Assembly: GCF_001429625.1 (NCBI RefSeq)
Contig: NZ_LMSU01000003.1
Span: 145,148-209,147 of the forward strand
DNA: 64,000 nt
Reading direction: 5' to 3'
Source: Nocardioides sp. Soil805
GTDB taxonomy: Bacteria; Actinomycetota; Actinomycetes; Propionibacteriales; Nocardioidaceae
This document shows positions 16,845 through 25,643 of this stretch, piece after piece. The position numbers and the translations under genes are program-made. The notes below the pieces were generated by a model, which did no database searches, was not told the DNA's origin, and saw only the letters and a program-made list of their open reading frames with translations. The first letter of the stretch is position 1; each line of letters begins with the position of its first letter.

Positions 16845-19592
16845 ATGGAACGGGTCATGCCGCACCCGCTGATCGAGACCAAGCTCTACCTGCCGTCGCC
16901 GCGGCCCGGACGCGTGGCGCGTCCGCGCCTGCGCGAGCGACTCGACCGAGGGCTCGCGGCGAAGCTCCTGGTGGTCTCGGCCCCGGCCGGCTTCGGGAAG
17001 ACCACCCTGCTGGTCGACTGGCTGGCGTCCGCCGGCGGGGCGCGCGACGGCGAGCAGGTCCGCGGGGCGTGGCTGGCCCTCGACGCGGCGGACAACGATC
17101 CCGCACGGTTCTGGCGCTACGTGGTGGGCGCCCTGCGCACGGTTCTTCCGGGCGTCGGCCAGGACGCGCTCGGACTCCTGGAGGACTCGCGGCCACCGGC
17201 CGTGGAGCTGGTGCTGACCACGCTCCTCAACGAGCTCTCGGCGCTCGACCTGGACACCGTCCTCGTGCTGGACGACTACCACGTCATCGATGCACCCCCC
17301 GTCCACGAGGGGATGGCCTTCCTCCTCGCCCACCTGCCCGCCCGCCTGCACCTGGTGCTCGCCACGAGGAGCGACCCACCCCTTCCGCTGCCGCGACTGC
17401 GTGCCAGCGGCGACCTCGTCGAGGTCCGGGCCGCCGACCTCCGCTTCACGGCGCAGGAGGCGGCGTCGTACCTGAACGACGTCATGGGACTCGAGCTGGG
17501 ACCGGACGACGTGCACGCGCTCGAGGGCCGGACGGAGGGCTGGATCGCCGCCCTGCAGCTCGCCGCACTGTCCATGACCGGCCGCACGGACGTGTCCGGC
17601 TTCATCGCCGGCTTCACCGGCGACGACAGGTACGTCGTCGACTACCTCGTCGAGGAGGTGCTGCAGCGACTGCCTGTCGACCTCCGGGACTTCCTGCTGC
17701 GGACCTCCGTCCTCGACCGGATGACCGGCTCGCTGTGCAACGCCCTGACCGGACGGGTGGACGGTCGCAGCGTGCTCGAGGCGCTGGAGCGGGACAACCT
17801 GTTCGTGGTCCCCCTGGACGATCGTCGTCACTGGTACCGCTACCACCACCTCTTCGCGGACGTCCTGCGCGGGAGGCTCCTGGACGAGCAGCCGGGCGTG
17901 GTGACGGGGCTGCACACGACGGCTGCGACCTGGTACGAGCAGCAGGGCGACGTCGAGGAGGCGATCCGGCACTCGCTGCTCGGCGAGGACTTCGAGCGTG
18001 CGGGGGAGCTCGTCGAGACGGTCCTGCCGGCGTTCCGGAGGGACCGTCGCGAGGCGACCCTGCGGGGATGGCTCGAGGCCCTGCCGCGACCGGTCCTGCA
18101 GGACCGTCCGATCCTCGGCAACGCCCTGGCGGGTGCCCGGATGTCCACCGGGGAGTTTGACGGCGTCGACGACCTGCTGGACGCGACCGAGGAGTGGATG
18201 CGCGGCGTTGGCCACGCGCTGGAGGGGCGAGCCCGAGGAGCCGCCGTGGACGAGGAGTACCGGCGCCTGCCCGCCGACCTGGCAGTCCACCGGGCGGGTC
18301 TCGCGCTGGTGCGCGGCGACGTCGAGCAGACGGTGACGCACGCACGCGCCGCGCTCGACCTGGTGGGGGAGGAGGACCACGTGTCCCGGGGGGCCGCCCT
18401 CGCGCTGGGTGGACTGGCCGCGTGGTCGACCGGGGACCTGGAGACCGCGCACACGGCCTACGCTGCGTGCCTGGTCGAGTTCGAGCTCATCGACCACGTC
18501 TCGGACGTGCTGGGCTGCTCCATCACCCTGGGTGACATCGAGGTCGTCCAGGGTCGACTGCGCAGCGCCGCGCGCACCTATCGAGCAGCCCTGGACCTGG
18601 CCGACCGCCACCACAGGCCGGTGCTGCGGGGCCGTGCCGACATGCACGTCGGGCTGGCCGCCCGACACCTCGAGGCCGACGACCTCGCCGCGGCTCGTCA
18701 GGAGCTCGCCCGATGTCGCGAGCTGGGGGAGTCCGCGGGTCTCCCGCAGGACGCCTACCGCTGGCGCGTGGTCCTGGCCGGGATCTGCGAGGCGGAGGGT
18801 GACGTCGAGGGTGCTGTCGATCTCCTCGACGAGGCCGAGCGGCTCTACGTGGGCGACTTCTCGCCCCCTGTCCGACCGGTCCCGGCGGTCCGCGCCAGGA
18901 CGTGGGCCAGGCACGGGGCGGTCGACGCCGCCCTCGACTGGGCCGACCGGGTCGGCCTGTCCCTCGACGACCCCCTGAGCTACCTGCGCGAGTTCGAGCA
19001 CCTGACGCTGGCGAAGGTGCTGGTGGCCGACGCGCGGCACCACGAGGGCGGCGACCTGTCCCTCGTGGTCACCTTCCTCGACCGGCTGCTCGAGGCCGCC
19101 ACCGAGGGGGGACGGGGCGGATCGGTCGTCGAGATCCAGGTGACCCGCGCCCTGGCCCTCCAGCAGCTCGGCGACGACGAGGGGTCCGTGCGAGCACTCG
19201 CCGCGGCCCTCGGGCTCGCGGAGCCGGAGGGGTACGTCCGCACCTTCCTCGACGAGGGTGTACCCATGGCCACCCTGCTGGCCGCGGTCGAGCGGCGCGC
19301 GCCCTCGGCGTACGTGCGCCGCCTGCGGTCGGCGTCCTCCCCGGCTCCGGCGACGCAGCCGGTCCCGAGGCGGTCGGGGTCCGCCCACGTCGTGCCGGTC
19401 GAGCCCCTGAGCACGCGCGAGCGCGACGTGCTCCGCCTCCTGGACACCGAGCTGAACGGTCCGGAGATCGCCCGCGAGCTCGTGGTCTCGCTGAACACGG
19501 TGCGCACCCACACCAAGAACCTGTACATGAAGCTCGGCGTGACGAGCCGCCGCGCGGCCGTCCGGCGCGGCAGGGAGCTGGACCTGCTCTGA
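16845..19592 (+). CDS. LuxR-family ATP-binding (LAL/MalT-like) transcriptional regulator
   Basis: A 915-aa regulator. The N-terminal STAND-type ATPase has Walker A APAGFGKTT (residues 46-54) and a Walker B-like VLVLDDYHVIDAPP. A long TPR-like helical middle follows, and the C-terminal LuxR HTH reads LSTRERDVLRLLDTELNGPE then NTVRTHTKNLYMKLGVTSRR. LAL/MalT proteins activate transcription when ligand and ATP are bound. The ligand is unknown. GAGGAGGAAGG is a strong ribosome site. The divergent MMPL gene and the downstream 88-aa and MOSC genes are candidate targets, because similar palindromes flank the regulator on both sides. Confidence 0.92.
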   Translation: MERVMPHPLIETKLYLPSPRPGRVARPRLRERLDRGLAAKLLVVSAPAGFGKTTLLVDWLASAGGARDGEQVRGAWLALDAADNDPARFWRYVVGALRTVLPGVGQDALGLLEDSRPPAVELVLTTLLNELSALDLDTVLVLDDYHVIDAPPVHEGMAFLLAHLPARLHLVLATRSDPPLPLPRLRASGDLVEVRAADLRFTAQEAASYLNDVMGLELGPDDVHALEGRTEGWIAALQLAALSMTGRTDVSGFIAGFTGDDRYVVDYLVEEVLQRLPVDLRDFLLRTSVLDRMTGSLCNALTGRVDGRSVLEALERDNLFVVPLDDRRHWYRYHHLFADVLRGRLLDEQPGVVTGLHTTAATWYEQQGDVEEAIRHSLLGEDFERAGELVETVLPAFRRDRREATLRGWLEALPRPVLQDRPILGNALAGARMSTGEFDGVDDLLDATEEWMRGVGHALEGRARGAAVDEEYRRLPADLAVHRAGLALVRGDVEQTVTHARAALDLVGEEDHVSRGAALALGGLAAWSTGDLETAHTAYAACLVEFELIDHVSDVLGCSITLGDIEVVQGRLRSAARTYRAALDLADRHHRPVLRGRADMHVGLAARHLEADDLAAARQELARCRELGESAGLPQDAYRWRVVLAGICEAEGDVEGAVDLLDEAERLYVGDFSPPVRPVPAVRARTWARHGAVDAALDWADRVGLSLDDPLSYLREFEHLTLAKVLVADARHHEGGDLSLVVTFLDRLLEAATEGGRGGSVVEIQVTRALALQQLGDDEGSVRALAAALGLAEPEGYVRTFLDEGVPMATLLAAVERRAPSAYVRRLRSASSPAPATQPVPRRSGSAHVVPVEPLSTRERDVLRLLDTELNGPEIARELVVSLNTVRTHTKNLYMKLGVTSRRAAVRRGRELDLL

Positions 19593-19619
19593 CCGACAGC
19601 GGCTTTCTCACCACGACAA

Positions 19620-19647
19620 TCACCACCTGTGGTGAGGCCTGCTCACC
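19620..19647. promoter_or_regulatory. Palindrome upstream of the 88-aa gene, like the MMPL operator
   Basis: TCACCACCTGTGGTGA (19620-19635) is a perfect inverted repeat (7-bp arms, 2-bp centre), and GCTCACC follows at 19641. The same GGTGGTGA and GCTCACC elements occur at 16744-16783. Its place 37 bp upstream of the next start fits an operator. Confidence 0.55.
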
Positions 19648-19671
19648 TCGTGGGCTCCTAGCGTCCACGGC

Positions 19672-19938
19672 ATGGACCAACTACGCACCGCCGTCGACCC
19701 CGCGCCGGACGAGGGGTGGTACCGCATCCGTGTCCGGGGACGCCTCGACCAGAGGTGGAGCACCTGGTTCGGCGACATGAGCCTGACCGGCGGCGAGGAC
19801 GGCACCACGGTGCTGCGAGGGCGGGTCGGTGACCAGGCGGCCCTCCACGGCCTGATCGAGAAGGTCCGCGACCTCGGTCTCACCCTGCTCGAGGTCAGCC
19901 ACGAGGCACCGGACGCAGCCGCGGAGCCGGACCGATGA
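19672..19938 (+). CDS. Conserved 88-aa protein of unknown function
   Basis: The protein opens MDQLRTAVDPAPDEGWYRIR, with RWSTWFGDMSLTGGEDGTTV and a C-terminal AALHGLIEKVRDLGLTLLEV helix-strand unit. It looks like a small soluble alpha/beta domain that seems widespread in actinobacteria, but I know of no assigned function. It follows the LAL regulator by 79 bp, and a palindrome matching the MMPL operator region lies directly upstream, so regulation by the LAL protein is plausible. Confidence 0.7.
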   Translation: MDQLRTAVDPAPDEGWYRIRVRGRLDQRWSTWFGDMSLTGGEDGTTVLRGRVGDQAALHGLIEKVRDLGLTLLEVSHEAPDAAAEPDR

Positions 19939-19965
19939 GCACGACCGGAGTGGCAGGGTGTCGGC

Positions 19966-20721
19966 ATGCACGTCGCCAGGATCGGGTTCACCCCGCTCAA
20001 GGGGGGCCGGCACCGGGCCCACGAGGCGGTGCGGCTGACCCGGCGCGGGCCGGTGGGGGACCGGATGTTCTGTCTCGTCGATCCGGACCGCGACCGTTGC
20101 CTGCGCACCGTGGAGAGCCCCACCCTGCTCCAGACCTCCGTCGCCTGGGACGGGACGGTCCTGACCGCCGAGCTCCCGGCGGTGACGGTGAGCGCCGCAC
20201 CGGTGCCGACCCCGGAGGTCCGAGAGGTCGACTACTGGGGTCGGACCGCCGCCCTCCGGGTCATGGACGGGCCGTGGGCCGCGGCGTACTCCACCCACCT
20301 GGGCCGCGAGGTGGTGCTGGCCCGCGCCGCGCCGGGCGAGGTCGTGTACGGCGCCGTGGTCACCCTGGTCACCAGGAGCTCGCTGGCGCGGCTGGCCGAG
20401 GAGGTCGGCGCGCGGGTGGACGGTGCGCGGTTCCGGTCGACGTTCGAGCTGGACGGCGACGACCTGGCGCCGATGGTCGAGCGGGACTGGGTCGGTCGCC
20501 GGTTGCGGATCGGCGACGCCGAGCTGCGGATCCGGGGCATAGTGCCGCGCTGCGCGGTGGTCGACCTCGATCCGGCGACCGGCGTCCGTGACCTGCCCCT
20601 CGTCAAGGCGCTGGCCTCGTTACGTCAGCCGGGCGGCGGGGTGGTGTTCGGCGTCGATGCCGACGTCGTCGTGCCGGGCCAGGTCACGACCGGCGACCCC
20701 GCCGAGCTGTCGGACCGCTAG
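19966..20721 (+). CDS. MOSC domain protein
   Basis: A 251-aa protein with a MOSC N-terminal beta barrel (VARIGFTPLKGGRHRAHEAV; GDRMFCLVDPDRDRCLRTVE) and a MOSC domain with the conserved cysteine in IVPRCAVVDLDPATG, the position that binds the molybdenum cofactor in mARC-type enzymes. Relatives reduce N-hydroxylated compounds or carry cofactor sulfur. The stop overlaps the end of the convergent beta-helix gene by 4 bp. Confidence 0.85.
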   Translation: MHVARIGFTPLKGGRHRAHEAVRLTRRGPVGDRMFCLVDPDRDRCLRTVESPTLLQTSVAWDGTVLTAELPAVTVSAAPVPTPEVREVDYWGRTAALRVMDGPWAAAYSTHLGREVVLARAAPGEVVYGAVVTLVTRSSLARLAEEVGARVDGARFRSTFELDGDDLAPMVERDWVGRRLRIGDAELRIRGIVPRCAVVDLDPATGVRDLPLVKALASLRQPGGGVVFGVDADVVVPGQVTTGDPAELSDR

Positions 20722-21866
20722 CGCCACTCGTAGGCGCCGAGGTCGACCCTGCCGACGGCGGGTCGGCGCACCTGCCGCGTCGGGTGGACGTACTCCCAGG
20801 TCGCCCGCCACCGTGGGGGAACTCGGGCGCCCCGGTCGATCGCAGGGGAGCCGGCCACCAGCCGGAAGTCGTCGCCGGCGGCGTCGACGAAGGCGGCCGG
20901 TCCCACCCGTCGGTTGGCCTTCGCCGGCACCCCGGCCAGGTCGGTGAGGTCACCCGGCCCGACCAGCAGGTTGTTGCGCAGGTGGGCCCGGGTGCCCTCG
21001 GCGAGGGCGACGTAGGTGCCGCTCGTCCGGCGGTTGACGAAGGTGTTGTTGACCACCCAGAGCCGGCGCGAGGCCCGGGTGAGGCCCTCCGCGCCGTACG
21101 AGACCAGGGTCGGGTTCTCCGAGGCGGGTCCCTGGATGACGACGTTGCCGGCGACCAGCGAGCGACCGCCCTCGGGCAGGTCGATGGAGTAGCTCGCGGT
21201 GGTGCCGGCGTCGGTGATCCGGTTGCCGACGATGGTGTTGGTGGCGGCGCGGGACTTGACCTCGTGCCCGACGTCGGCACCGCGGAACCAGGTGCCGGTG
21301 ACGGTGAGCGAGCGCACGGCGCCGACGTACAGGTTGTGTGTGTAGCCGTCCCCGCCGCCGTTCTGGAAGAAGCGGGAGCGCCGGATGACGATGTCGCTGA
21401 CCGGGTTCGCGCCGGTCAGGATGCCGTTCTCGTTGTGGTGGAACCAGCTGCGTGTCACCGTCAGGCCCGCCCCCTCCTGGCGGATGCCGGCGCCGTTCCG
21501 GTCAGGGACCGCCGCCCCGCTGAGCTCGATGCGGTCGACCGTGGTGCCGTCGCCCGCGATCACCCAGATCGCCTTTCCCTGGGCGCTCCGCCCGTCCGCC
21601 GCCAGGTGCGCGCGACCATTCACACCGCGCAGGGTCAGGCCGTCCTGGGTCCAGGTGGCCACGTCGCCGACGTACGTCCCCGCGTCGATCAGCACCGTGT
21701 CGCCGTCCCCCGCGACCGCGGCGGCTGCGCTCGGGGCGGCGAGGGTCCGCCCCGGTCCCACGTGCCACGTGCGAGGTGAGCGCTCGGCCGCCACCGGTGC
21801 CGCCGGCCCGCCGACGGTCAGGAGGGTCGCGCACAGGACCACCGCACAGCTCCGCGCCGTTCGCAT
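20718..21866 (-). CDS. Secreted right-handed parallel beta-helix protein
   Basis: A 382-aa protein with a signal peptide (MRTARSCAVVLCATLLTVGG, likely cleavage near PVAA-ER). Repeating beta-helix coils follow (GDTVLIDAGTYVGD; LTVTRSWFHHNENGILTG; IVIRRSRFFQNGGGDGYTHN; RLWVVNNTFVNRR), ending RVDLGAYEW. This is the NosD/pectate-lyase-like superfamily, and the FHHNENG segment is typical. It probably acts on or binds a polysaccharide outside the cell. No pectate-lyase calcium site could be assigned, so the activity is open. Confidence 0.85.
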   Translation of the reverse strand: MRTARSCAVVLCATLLTVGGPAAPVAAERSPRTWHVGPGRTLAAPSAAAAVAGDGDTVLIDAGTYVGDVATWTQDGLTLRGVNGRAHLAADGRSAQGKAIWVIAGDGTTVDRIELSGAAVPDRNGAGIRQEGAGLTVTRSWFHHNENGILTGANPVSDIVIRRSRFFQNGGGDGYTHNLYVGAVRSLTVTGTWFRGADVGHEVKSRAATNTIVGNRITDAGTTASYSIDLPEGGRSLVAGNVVIQGPASENPTLVSYGAEGLTRASRRLWVVNNTFVNRRTSGTYVALAEGTRAHLRNNLLVGPGDLTDLAGVPAKANRRVGPAAFVDAAGDDFRLVAGSPAIDRGARVPPRWRATWEYVHPTRQVRRPAVGRVDLGAYEWR

Positions 21867-21920
21867 CGCGCCATTGTGGGGCCTCGGCTTCCGACCCGGG
21901 GGCCGGGGCCGGCGGCCGCG

Positions 21921-22664
21921 TCAGGCCTCGGTCGCCTCGGCGAGGGGCGCAGCGCCGGCGTCCTTCCCGAGCAGCCAGGCGTAGGTCGCTCCGGCGATCG
22001 CCGCCCCCGCCAGGGGCGCGGCCCAGAACACCCACAGCTGTGCCAGGGCGTCGGTCCCGGCGAACAGGGCGGGTCCCGTGGAGCGGGCCGGGTTCACCGA
22101 CGTGTTGCTCACGGGGATGCTCACCAGGTGGATCAGGGTCAGGGACAGACCGATCGCGAGTGGCGCGAAGCCCTTGGGTGCGCGGGTGTCGGTCGCACCC
22201 AGGATCACGTAGAGGAACACCGCGGTCAGCACGATCTCGATCACGATGACCGCGAGCAACGAATAGCCGTCCGGCGACCGGTCGCCGTACCCGTTCGTGG
22301 CGAAGCCGGAGTCCTTGGCGCTGAAGCCGTCCTTGCCGTTGGCGACGACGAAGAGCACCGCTGACGCCGCGATGGCCGCCGCCACCTGGGTCACGACGTA
22401 GGGCACGACGTCCGCCCAGCGGACCCGACGCCCCAGGGCGAGGCCCAGGGTCACCGCCGGGTTGAAGTGCCCCCCGCTGACGTGGCCCACGGCGTAGGCC
22501 ATGGTGAGGACGGTCAGGCCGAAGGCGAACGAGACGCCGAGGAACCCGATACCCACGTCCGGGACGCCCGCGGCGAGCACGGCGGCACCACACCCACCGA
22601 GGACGAGCACGAAGGTGCCGAGGAACTCGGCCGCCAGTCGTTGGGCCAGGGAGTGCTCGTCCAT
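21921..22664 (-). CDS. aqpZ: Aquaporin Z-type water channel
   Basis: A 247-aa MIP-family protein with six hydrophobic segments and both pore motifs: [10 protein letters not shown] in the first half and [12 protein letters not shown] in the second. The Arg after the second NPA and the overall pattern match AqpZ water channels, not glycerol facilitators. The opening [20 protein letters not shown] is also AqpZ-like. It is a single gene, upstream of the beta-helix gene in the same direction. Confidence 0.9.
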   Translation of the reverse strand: MDEHSLAQRLAAEFLGTFVLVLGGCGAAVLAAGVPDVGIGFLGVSFAFGLTVLTMAYAVGHVSGGHFNPAVTLGLALGRRVRWADVVPYVVTQVAAAIAASAVLFVVANGKDGFSAKDSGFATNGYGDRSPDGYSLLAVIVIEIVLTAVFLYVILGATDTRAPKGFAPLAIGLSLTLIHLVSIPVSNTSVNPARSTGPALFAGTDALAQLWVFWAAPLAGAAIAGATYAWLLGKDAGAAPLAEATEA

Positions 22665-22834
22665 GGGGCCTCCTGAGATCTCGGCCTGGGACGACTCCGG
22701 TGCGTGGACCGCGCGGCGTGGTCACCTCTGGCGTGGGGTTGTCCCCGAGCACCAGCGTGGAGGGAGTGCGCTCCGTGCGCGACGGGCATTGGTCCCGCGT
22801 CGGGGGCCTTTCGCCCTGACCGTCGTTCGGCTCG

Positions 22835-23671
22835 TCAGGCCCTTCCCCACAGGTCGTGAGGCATCCGTCCCGGCCTGAAGCCGTGCGCGTCGGCCATCTG
22901 TGCTGCCTGCGTGAAGTGGTGCGCGATCGACTCGGGCGCATGCGCGTCACTGCCGAACGTGATGGCCGTGCCCCCTTCCTCGCGCCACCACTGCAGGATC
23001 CGCGCGTGCAGGGGGACCTTGGTGTTCACCTCGAGGGCTCGACCCGAGGTCGCAGTGACGTGGAGCGCGTGGCGGAACTCGGCCTCGAACGCGAGGGGGT
23101 CGAACCTCCCGGCGCTCGGGGGCCATCCGCGCACGGGGTAGTCGATGTGGGCCAGCACCTCGAAGGACTGGTCGGAGGCGACGAGCACCGTCACCTCCGC
23201 GAGGTAGGAGCGCAGCACCTCCGCGGGGTCGCGGTGACCGTAGAGCCCGACCGGCTCGGCGTACTGTCCGCCGTCGGCGAGGCTGTGCAACGAGCCCAGC
23301 ACGCGGTCGAAGGTCCCCCTCGCCAGCAGCCCGGCGACCACCTCGGGGTGACGGTGTGGCTCGCCCAGCTCCAGGCCGCTGAGGATCCGGAGGCCCGGGT
23401 AGCGCTCCCGGCACTCCTCGACCTCCTGGAGATACCCCGCCGCGTCGAAGGCGGGCGGGTGCAGCAGCCCGTCGCGGGCGACCTGCGCGAGGTGGTCGCC
23501 GGGATCGAGCTCCTCCATCGCCACCCGCCACACGGTGTGGTCGACGTGCTCGGTGAACGCGATCGCGGGGAGGCCCACGCGGATCGCACGCTCGCACGAG
23601 GCACGCATCGACCCGTGCGGGGCGTCCCACGACCAGTTGGTGTGGACGTGGCTGTCGACCGGGAGCGGCAC
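22835..23671 (-). CDS. PHP domain phosphoesterase, histidinol-phosphatase-like
   Basis: A 278-aa PHP protein with the metal-binding signatures DSHVHTNWSWDAPHGSM (start), IAFTEHVDHTVW, LSGLELGEPHRHPE, FDRVLGSLHSL, LAHIDYPVRGW and ITFGSDAHAPESIAHHF. All the expected His/Asp metal ligands are visible. HisK-type enzymes dephosphorylate histidinol phosphate, but related PHP proteins act on other phosphates. No histidine genes are nearby, so the specific substrate is uncertain. Confidence 0.85.
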   Translation of the reverse strand: MPLPVDSHVHTNWSWDAPHGSMRASCERAIRVGLPAIAFTEHVDHTVWRVAMEELDPGDHLAQVARDGLLHPPAFDAAGYLQEVEECRERYPGLRILSGLELGEPHRHPEVVAGLLARGTFDRVLGSLHSLADGGQYAEPVGLYGHRDPAEVLRSYLAEVTVLVASDQSFEVLAHIDYPVRGWPPSAGRFDPLAFEAEFRHALHVTATSGRALEVNTKVPLHARILQWWREEGGTAITFGSDAHAPESIAHHFTQAAQMADAHGFRPGRMPHDLWGRA

Positions 23672-23705
23672 GGCCCCAACGTAACCGGAGCCGGCCGGCC
23701 GGCCT

Positions 23706-24362
23706 CTACTCCCGGACCCGGCCGGTCTCGTAGCCCCACATCGCGACCTCCACCCGGTTGCGGGCGCCGAGCTTGGCCATGAGGCTGCCGATGTGGGTCT
23801 TCACCGTGCTGAGGCTGATGTGGAGCTCGGCGGCGATCTCCGCGTTGGTGCGACCCCGCGCGATGGTGAGCAGCACCTGCTCCTCACGGTCGGTGAGCGG
23901 GTCGAGGGGCTGGGCGGGAGGGGCCGTCCGACCCGTGCCCGCGAACGTCGACAGCAGCCGGCGGGTGATGCTGGGCGAGATGAGCGAGTCACCTCGGGTG
24001 GCCGCGCGGATCGCCTCGCCGAGCAGCTCGGGTCCGGCGTCCTTCAGCAGGAAGCCGGTGGCGCCGGCCGACAGCGCACCGTGCACGTACTCGTCGAGGT
24101 CGAAGGTGGTGATCACGACGACCGCGACCGGGTCCTCGACCTCCGGCCCGGCCAGCAGGCGGGTCGCCTCGACGCCGTCGAGGACGGGCATCCGGATGTC
24201 CATCAGGCACACGTCGGGACGGAGCTCGCGGGCCAGCCGCACCGCCTCCTGGCCGTCGCGCGCCTCGCCCACGACCTCGATGCCGTCCAGGGTGCCGAGG
24301 ATCAGCCGCAGTCCGGTCCGCACGAGATCCTGGTCGTCAGCGACCAGCACCCGGATGCTCAC
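23706..24362 (-). CDS. NarL/FixJ-type response regulator
   Basis: A 218-aa regulator. The receiver domain has VLVADDQDLVRTGL (acidic pair), phospho-acceptor Asp in DVCLMDIRMPVLDG, and the conserved Lys in TGFLLKDAG. The C-terminal LuxR HTH is LTDREEQVLLTIARGRTNAE then HISLSTVKTHIGSLMAKLGA. The start GTG overlaps the kinase stop (GTGA), so the two are translationally coupled. The divergent ABC transporter at 25644 is the likely target. Confidence 0.93.
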   Translation of the reverse strand: MSIRVLVADDQDLVRTGLRLILGTLDGIEVVGEARDGQEAVRLARELRPDVCLMDIRMPVLDGVEATRLLAGPEVEDPVAVVVITTFDLDEYVHGALSAGATGFLLKDAGPELLGEAIRAATRGDSLISPSITRRLLSTFAGTGRTAPPAQPLDPLTDREEQVLLTIARGRTNAEIAAELHISLSTVKTHIGSLMAKLGARNRVEVAMWGYETGRVRE

Positions 24363-25504
24363 GCCGACACCTGCCGCGGCAGTGTGGCGCTGACGGCCCA
24401 GCCGCCACCGGGGCAGGGACCAGCCCGGCAGGCCCCACCCAGGAGCAGTGCGCGTTCCACCATCCCGGTGAGCCCGAACCCCGCTCCCGGGGCAAGGTCA
24501 GCCGCGCCCGGATCGCCGTCGTCGCTGACGACGAGGCTGACCGTCGACCGGTCGCCGGCGACGCGCACGTCGACCAGGGTGGCGTTCCGGGCATGCCGCA
24601 GGGCATTGGTGACCGCCTCCTGGGCGATCCGGAAGACCGCGGCGTCGATCGCCGCCGGGAGGGCGGCCAGGTCACCCGAGACCGTGACCTCCACTCGCGG
24701 CCCGGTCGGCGACGTCCCGGACAGCCGCTCGAGGTCGGGCACACCGGGCTGCGGGGCGTAGTCGACGGGTGCCTCGTTGCGCAGCACTCGGACCATCGCC
24801 CGCATCTCCGCGAGCGTGCGCGACGCCTCCACCTCGATCACCTCCAGCGCCTCGAGCGGCGACGCCGGGCTGGTGGCCGCGAGAGCGCGCCCTGCCTGTG
24901 CCTGGACGGCGATGGCGGAGACGTGGTGGGCCACGGTGTCGTGCAGCTCGCGCGCCAGTAGGACCCGCTCCTCCGACTTCACCTGCTCCAGCCTCCGCTC
25001 CTGGGCGTCGTGCTGGGAACGCGCGGCCCAGCCCAGGGCACAGGCGGCCAGCAGGACGGCGACCGCGGCGACCGCGTCGGCGACCCCGGTCCAGCTGACG
25101 ACGAGCGCCATGGTGGCCGGGACCGTGATGATCGCCAGGCCCGCAGCCGCCTCTCGGCCGGAACCCCACCGGAAGAGTGAGTAGGGCAGCAGCAGGAGGT
25201 AGACCATCGTGTTCATGTCGAGCGCCGGTGCGTCCGATGCGAGCAGGGCGATGTCCACGGCCGCGGTCACGCCGAAGGCGGTCGCGGCCACGGCGAGCGG
25301 GTGGGTACGTCGCCACAGCAGCAGCGGCGCCAGTCCGACCGCCAAGGCGAGCGACAGCCCCGGTAGCGGCAGGTCCTCCCGGAGGACACCCTCCAGCACC
25401 GCGGAGACCGTCACGACCGCCAGTAGCGCCCAGTCCCGCCAGACCCGGACCGATGGGGCCGAGGGCCGGGGTTCCTCCAGCAGGGACCGCAGTGGATTGA
25501 TCAC
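24359..25504 (-). CDS. Two-component sensor histidine kinase (HPK7/DesK-like)
   Basis: About 381 aa from GTG at 25504. Four to five TM helices occupy the first ~150 residues (LLAVVTVSAVLEGV; LSLALAVGLAPLLLW; YLLLLPYSLFRWG; AVAAVAVLLAACALGW). The HisKA_3 motif RELHDTVAHHVSAIAVQAQA contains the phospho-accepting His, and an HATPase domain follows (VFRIAQEAVTNALRHARNAT; GAGFGLTGMVERALLLGG). There is little extracellular domain, so it probably senses a membrane or antibiotic-related signal, as in kinases paired with ABC transporters. Confidence 0.9.
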   Translation of the reverse strand: MINPLRSLLEEPRPSAPSVRVWRDWALLAVVTVSAVLEGVLREDLPLPGLSLALAVGLAPLLLWRRTHPLAVAATAFGVTAAVDIALLASDAPALDMNTMVYLLLLPYSLFRWGSGREAAAGLAIITVPATMALVVSWTGVADAVAAVAVLLAACALGWAARSQHDAQERRLEQVKSEERVLLARELHDTVAHHVSAIAVQAQAGRALAATSPASPLEALEVIEVEASRTLAEMRAMVRVLRNEAPVDYAPQPGVPDLERLSGTSPTGPRVEVTVSGDLAALPAAIDAAVFRIAQEAVTNALRHARNATLVDVRVAGDRSTVSLVVSDDGDPGAADLAPGAGFGLTGMVERALLLGGACRAGPCPGGGWAVSATLPRQVSA

Positions 25505-25643
25505 CCCCTCAGCGTAGGGATGGAGCGTCGCCGGGGGACCGGCCGAAAGTCTGACTCCGGCCGCTTTCACCCATGCTTTCGGCCGGGTCGAGACTGGCCA
25601 TCGCACCGATGTGCGCACCCCGCGAAGCGGCGAGGGTCGTCAC

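Noticed and set aside
15690-19511. A 1273-codon open frame antisense to the LAL regulator and MMPL gene
   Set aside because: It covers two well-supported genes in opposite phase and has no motif; an effect of GC-rich codons.
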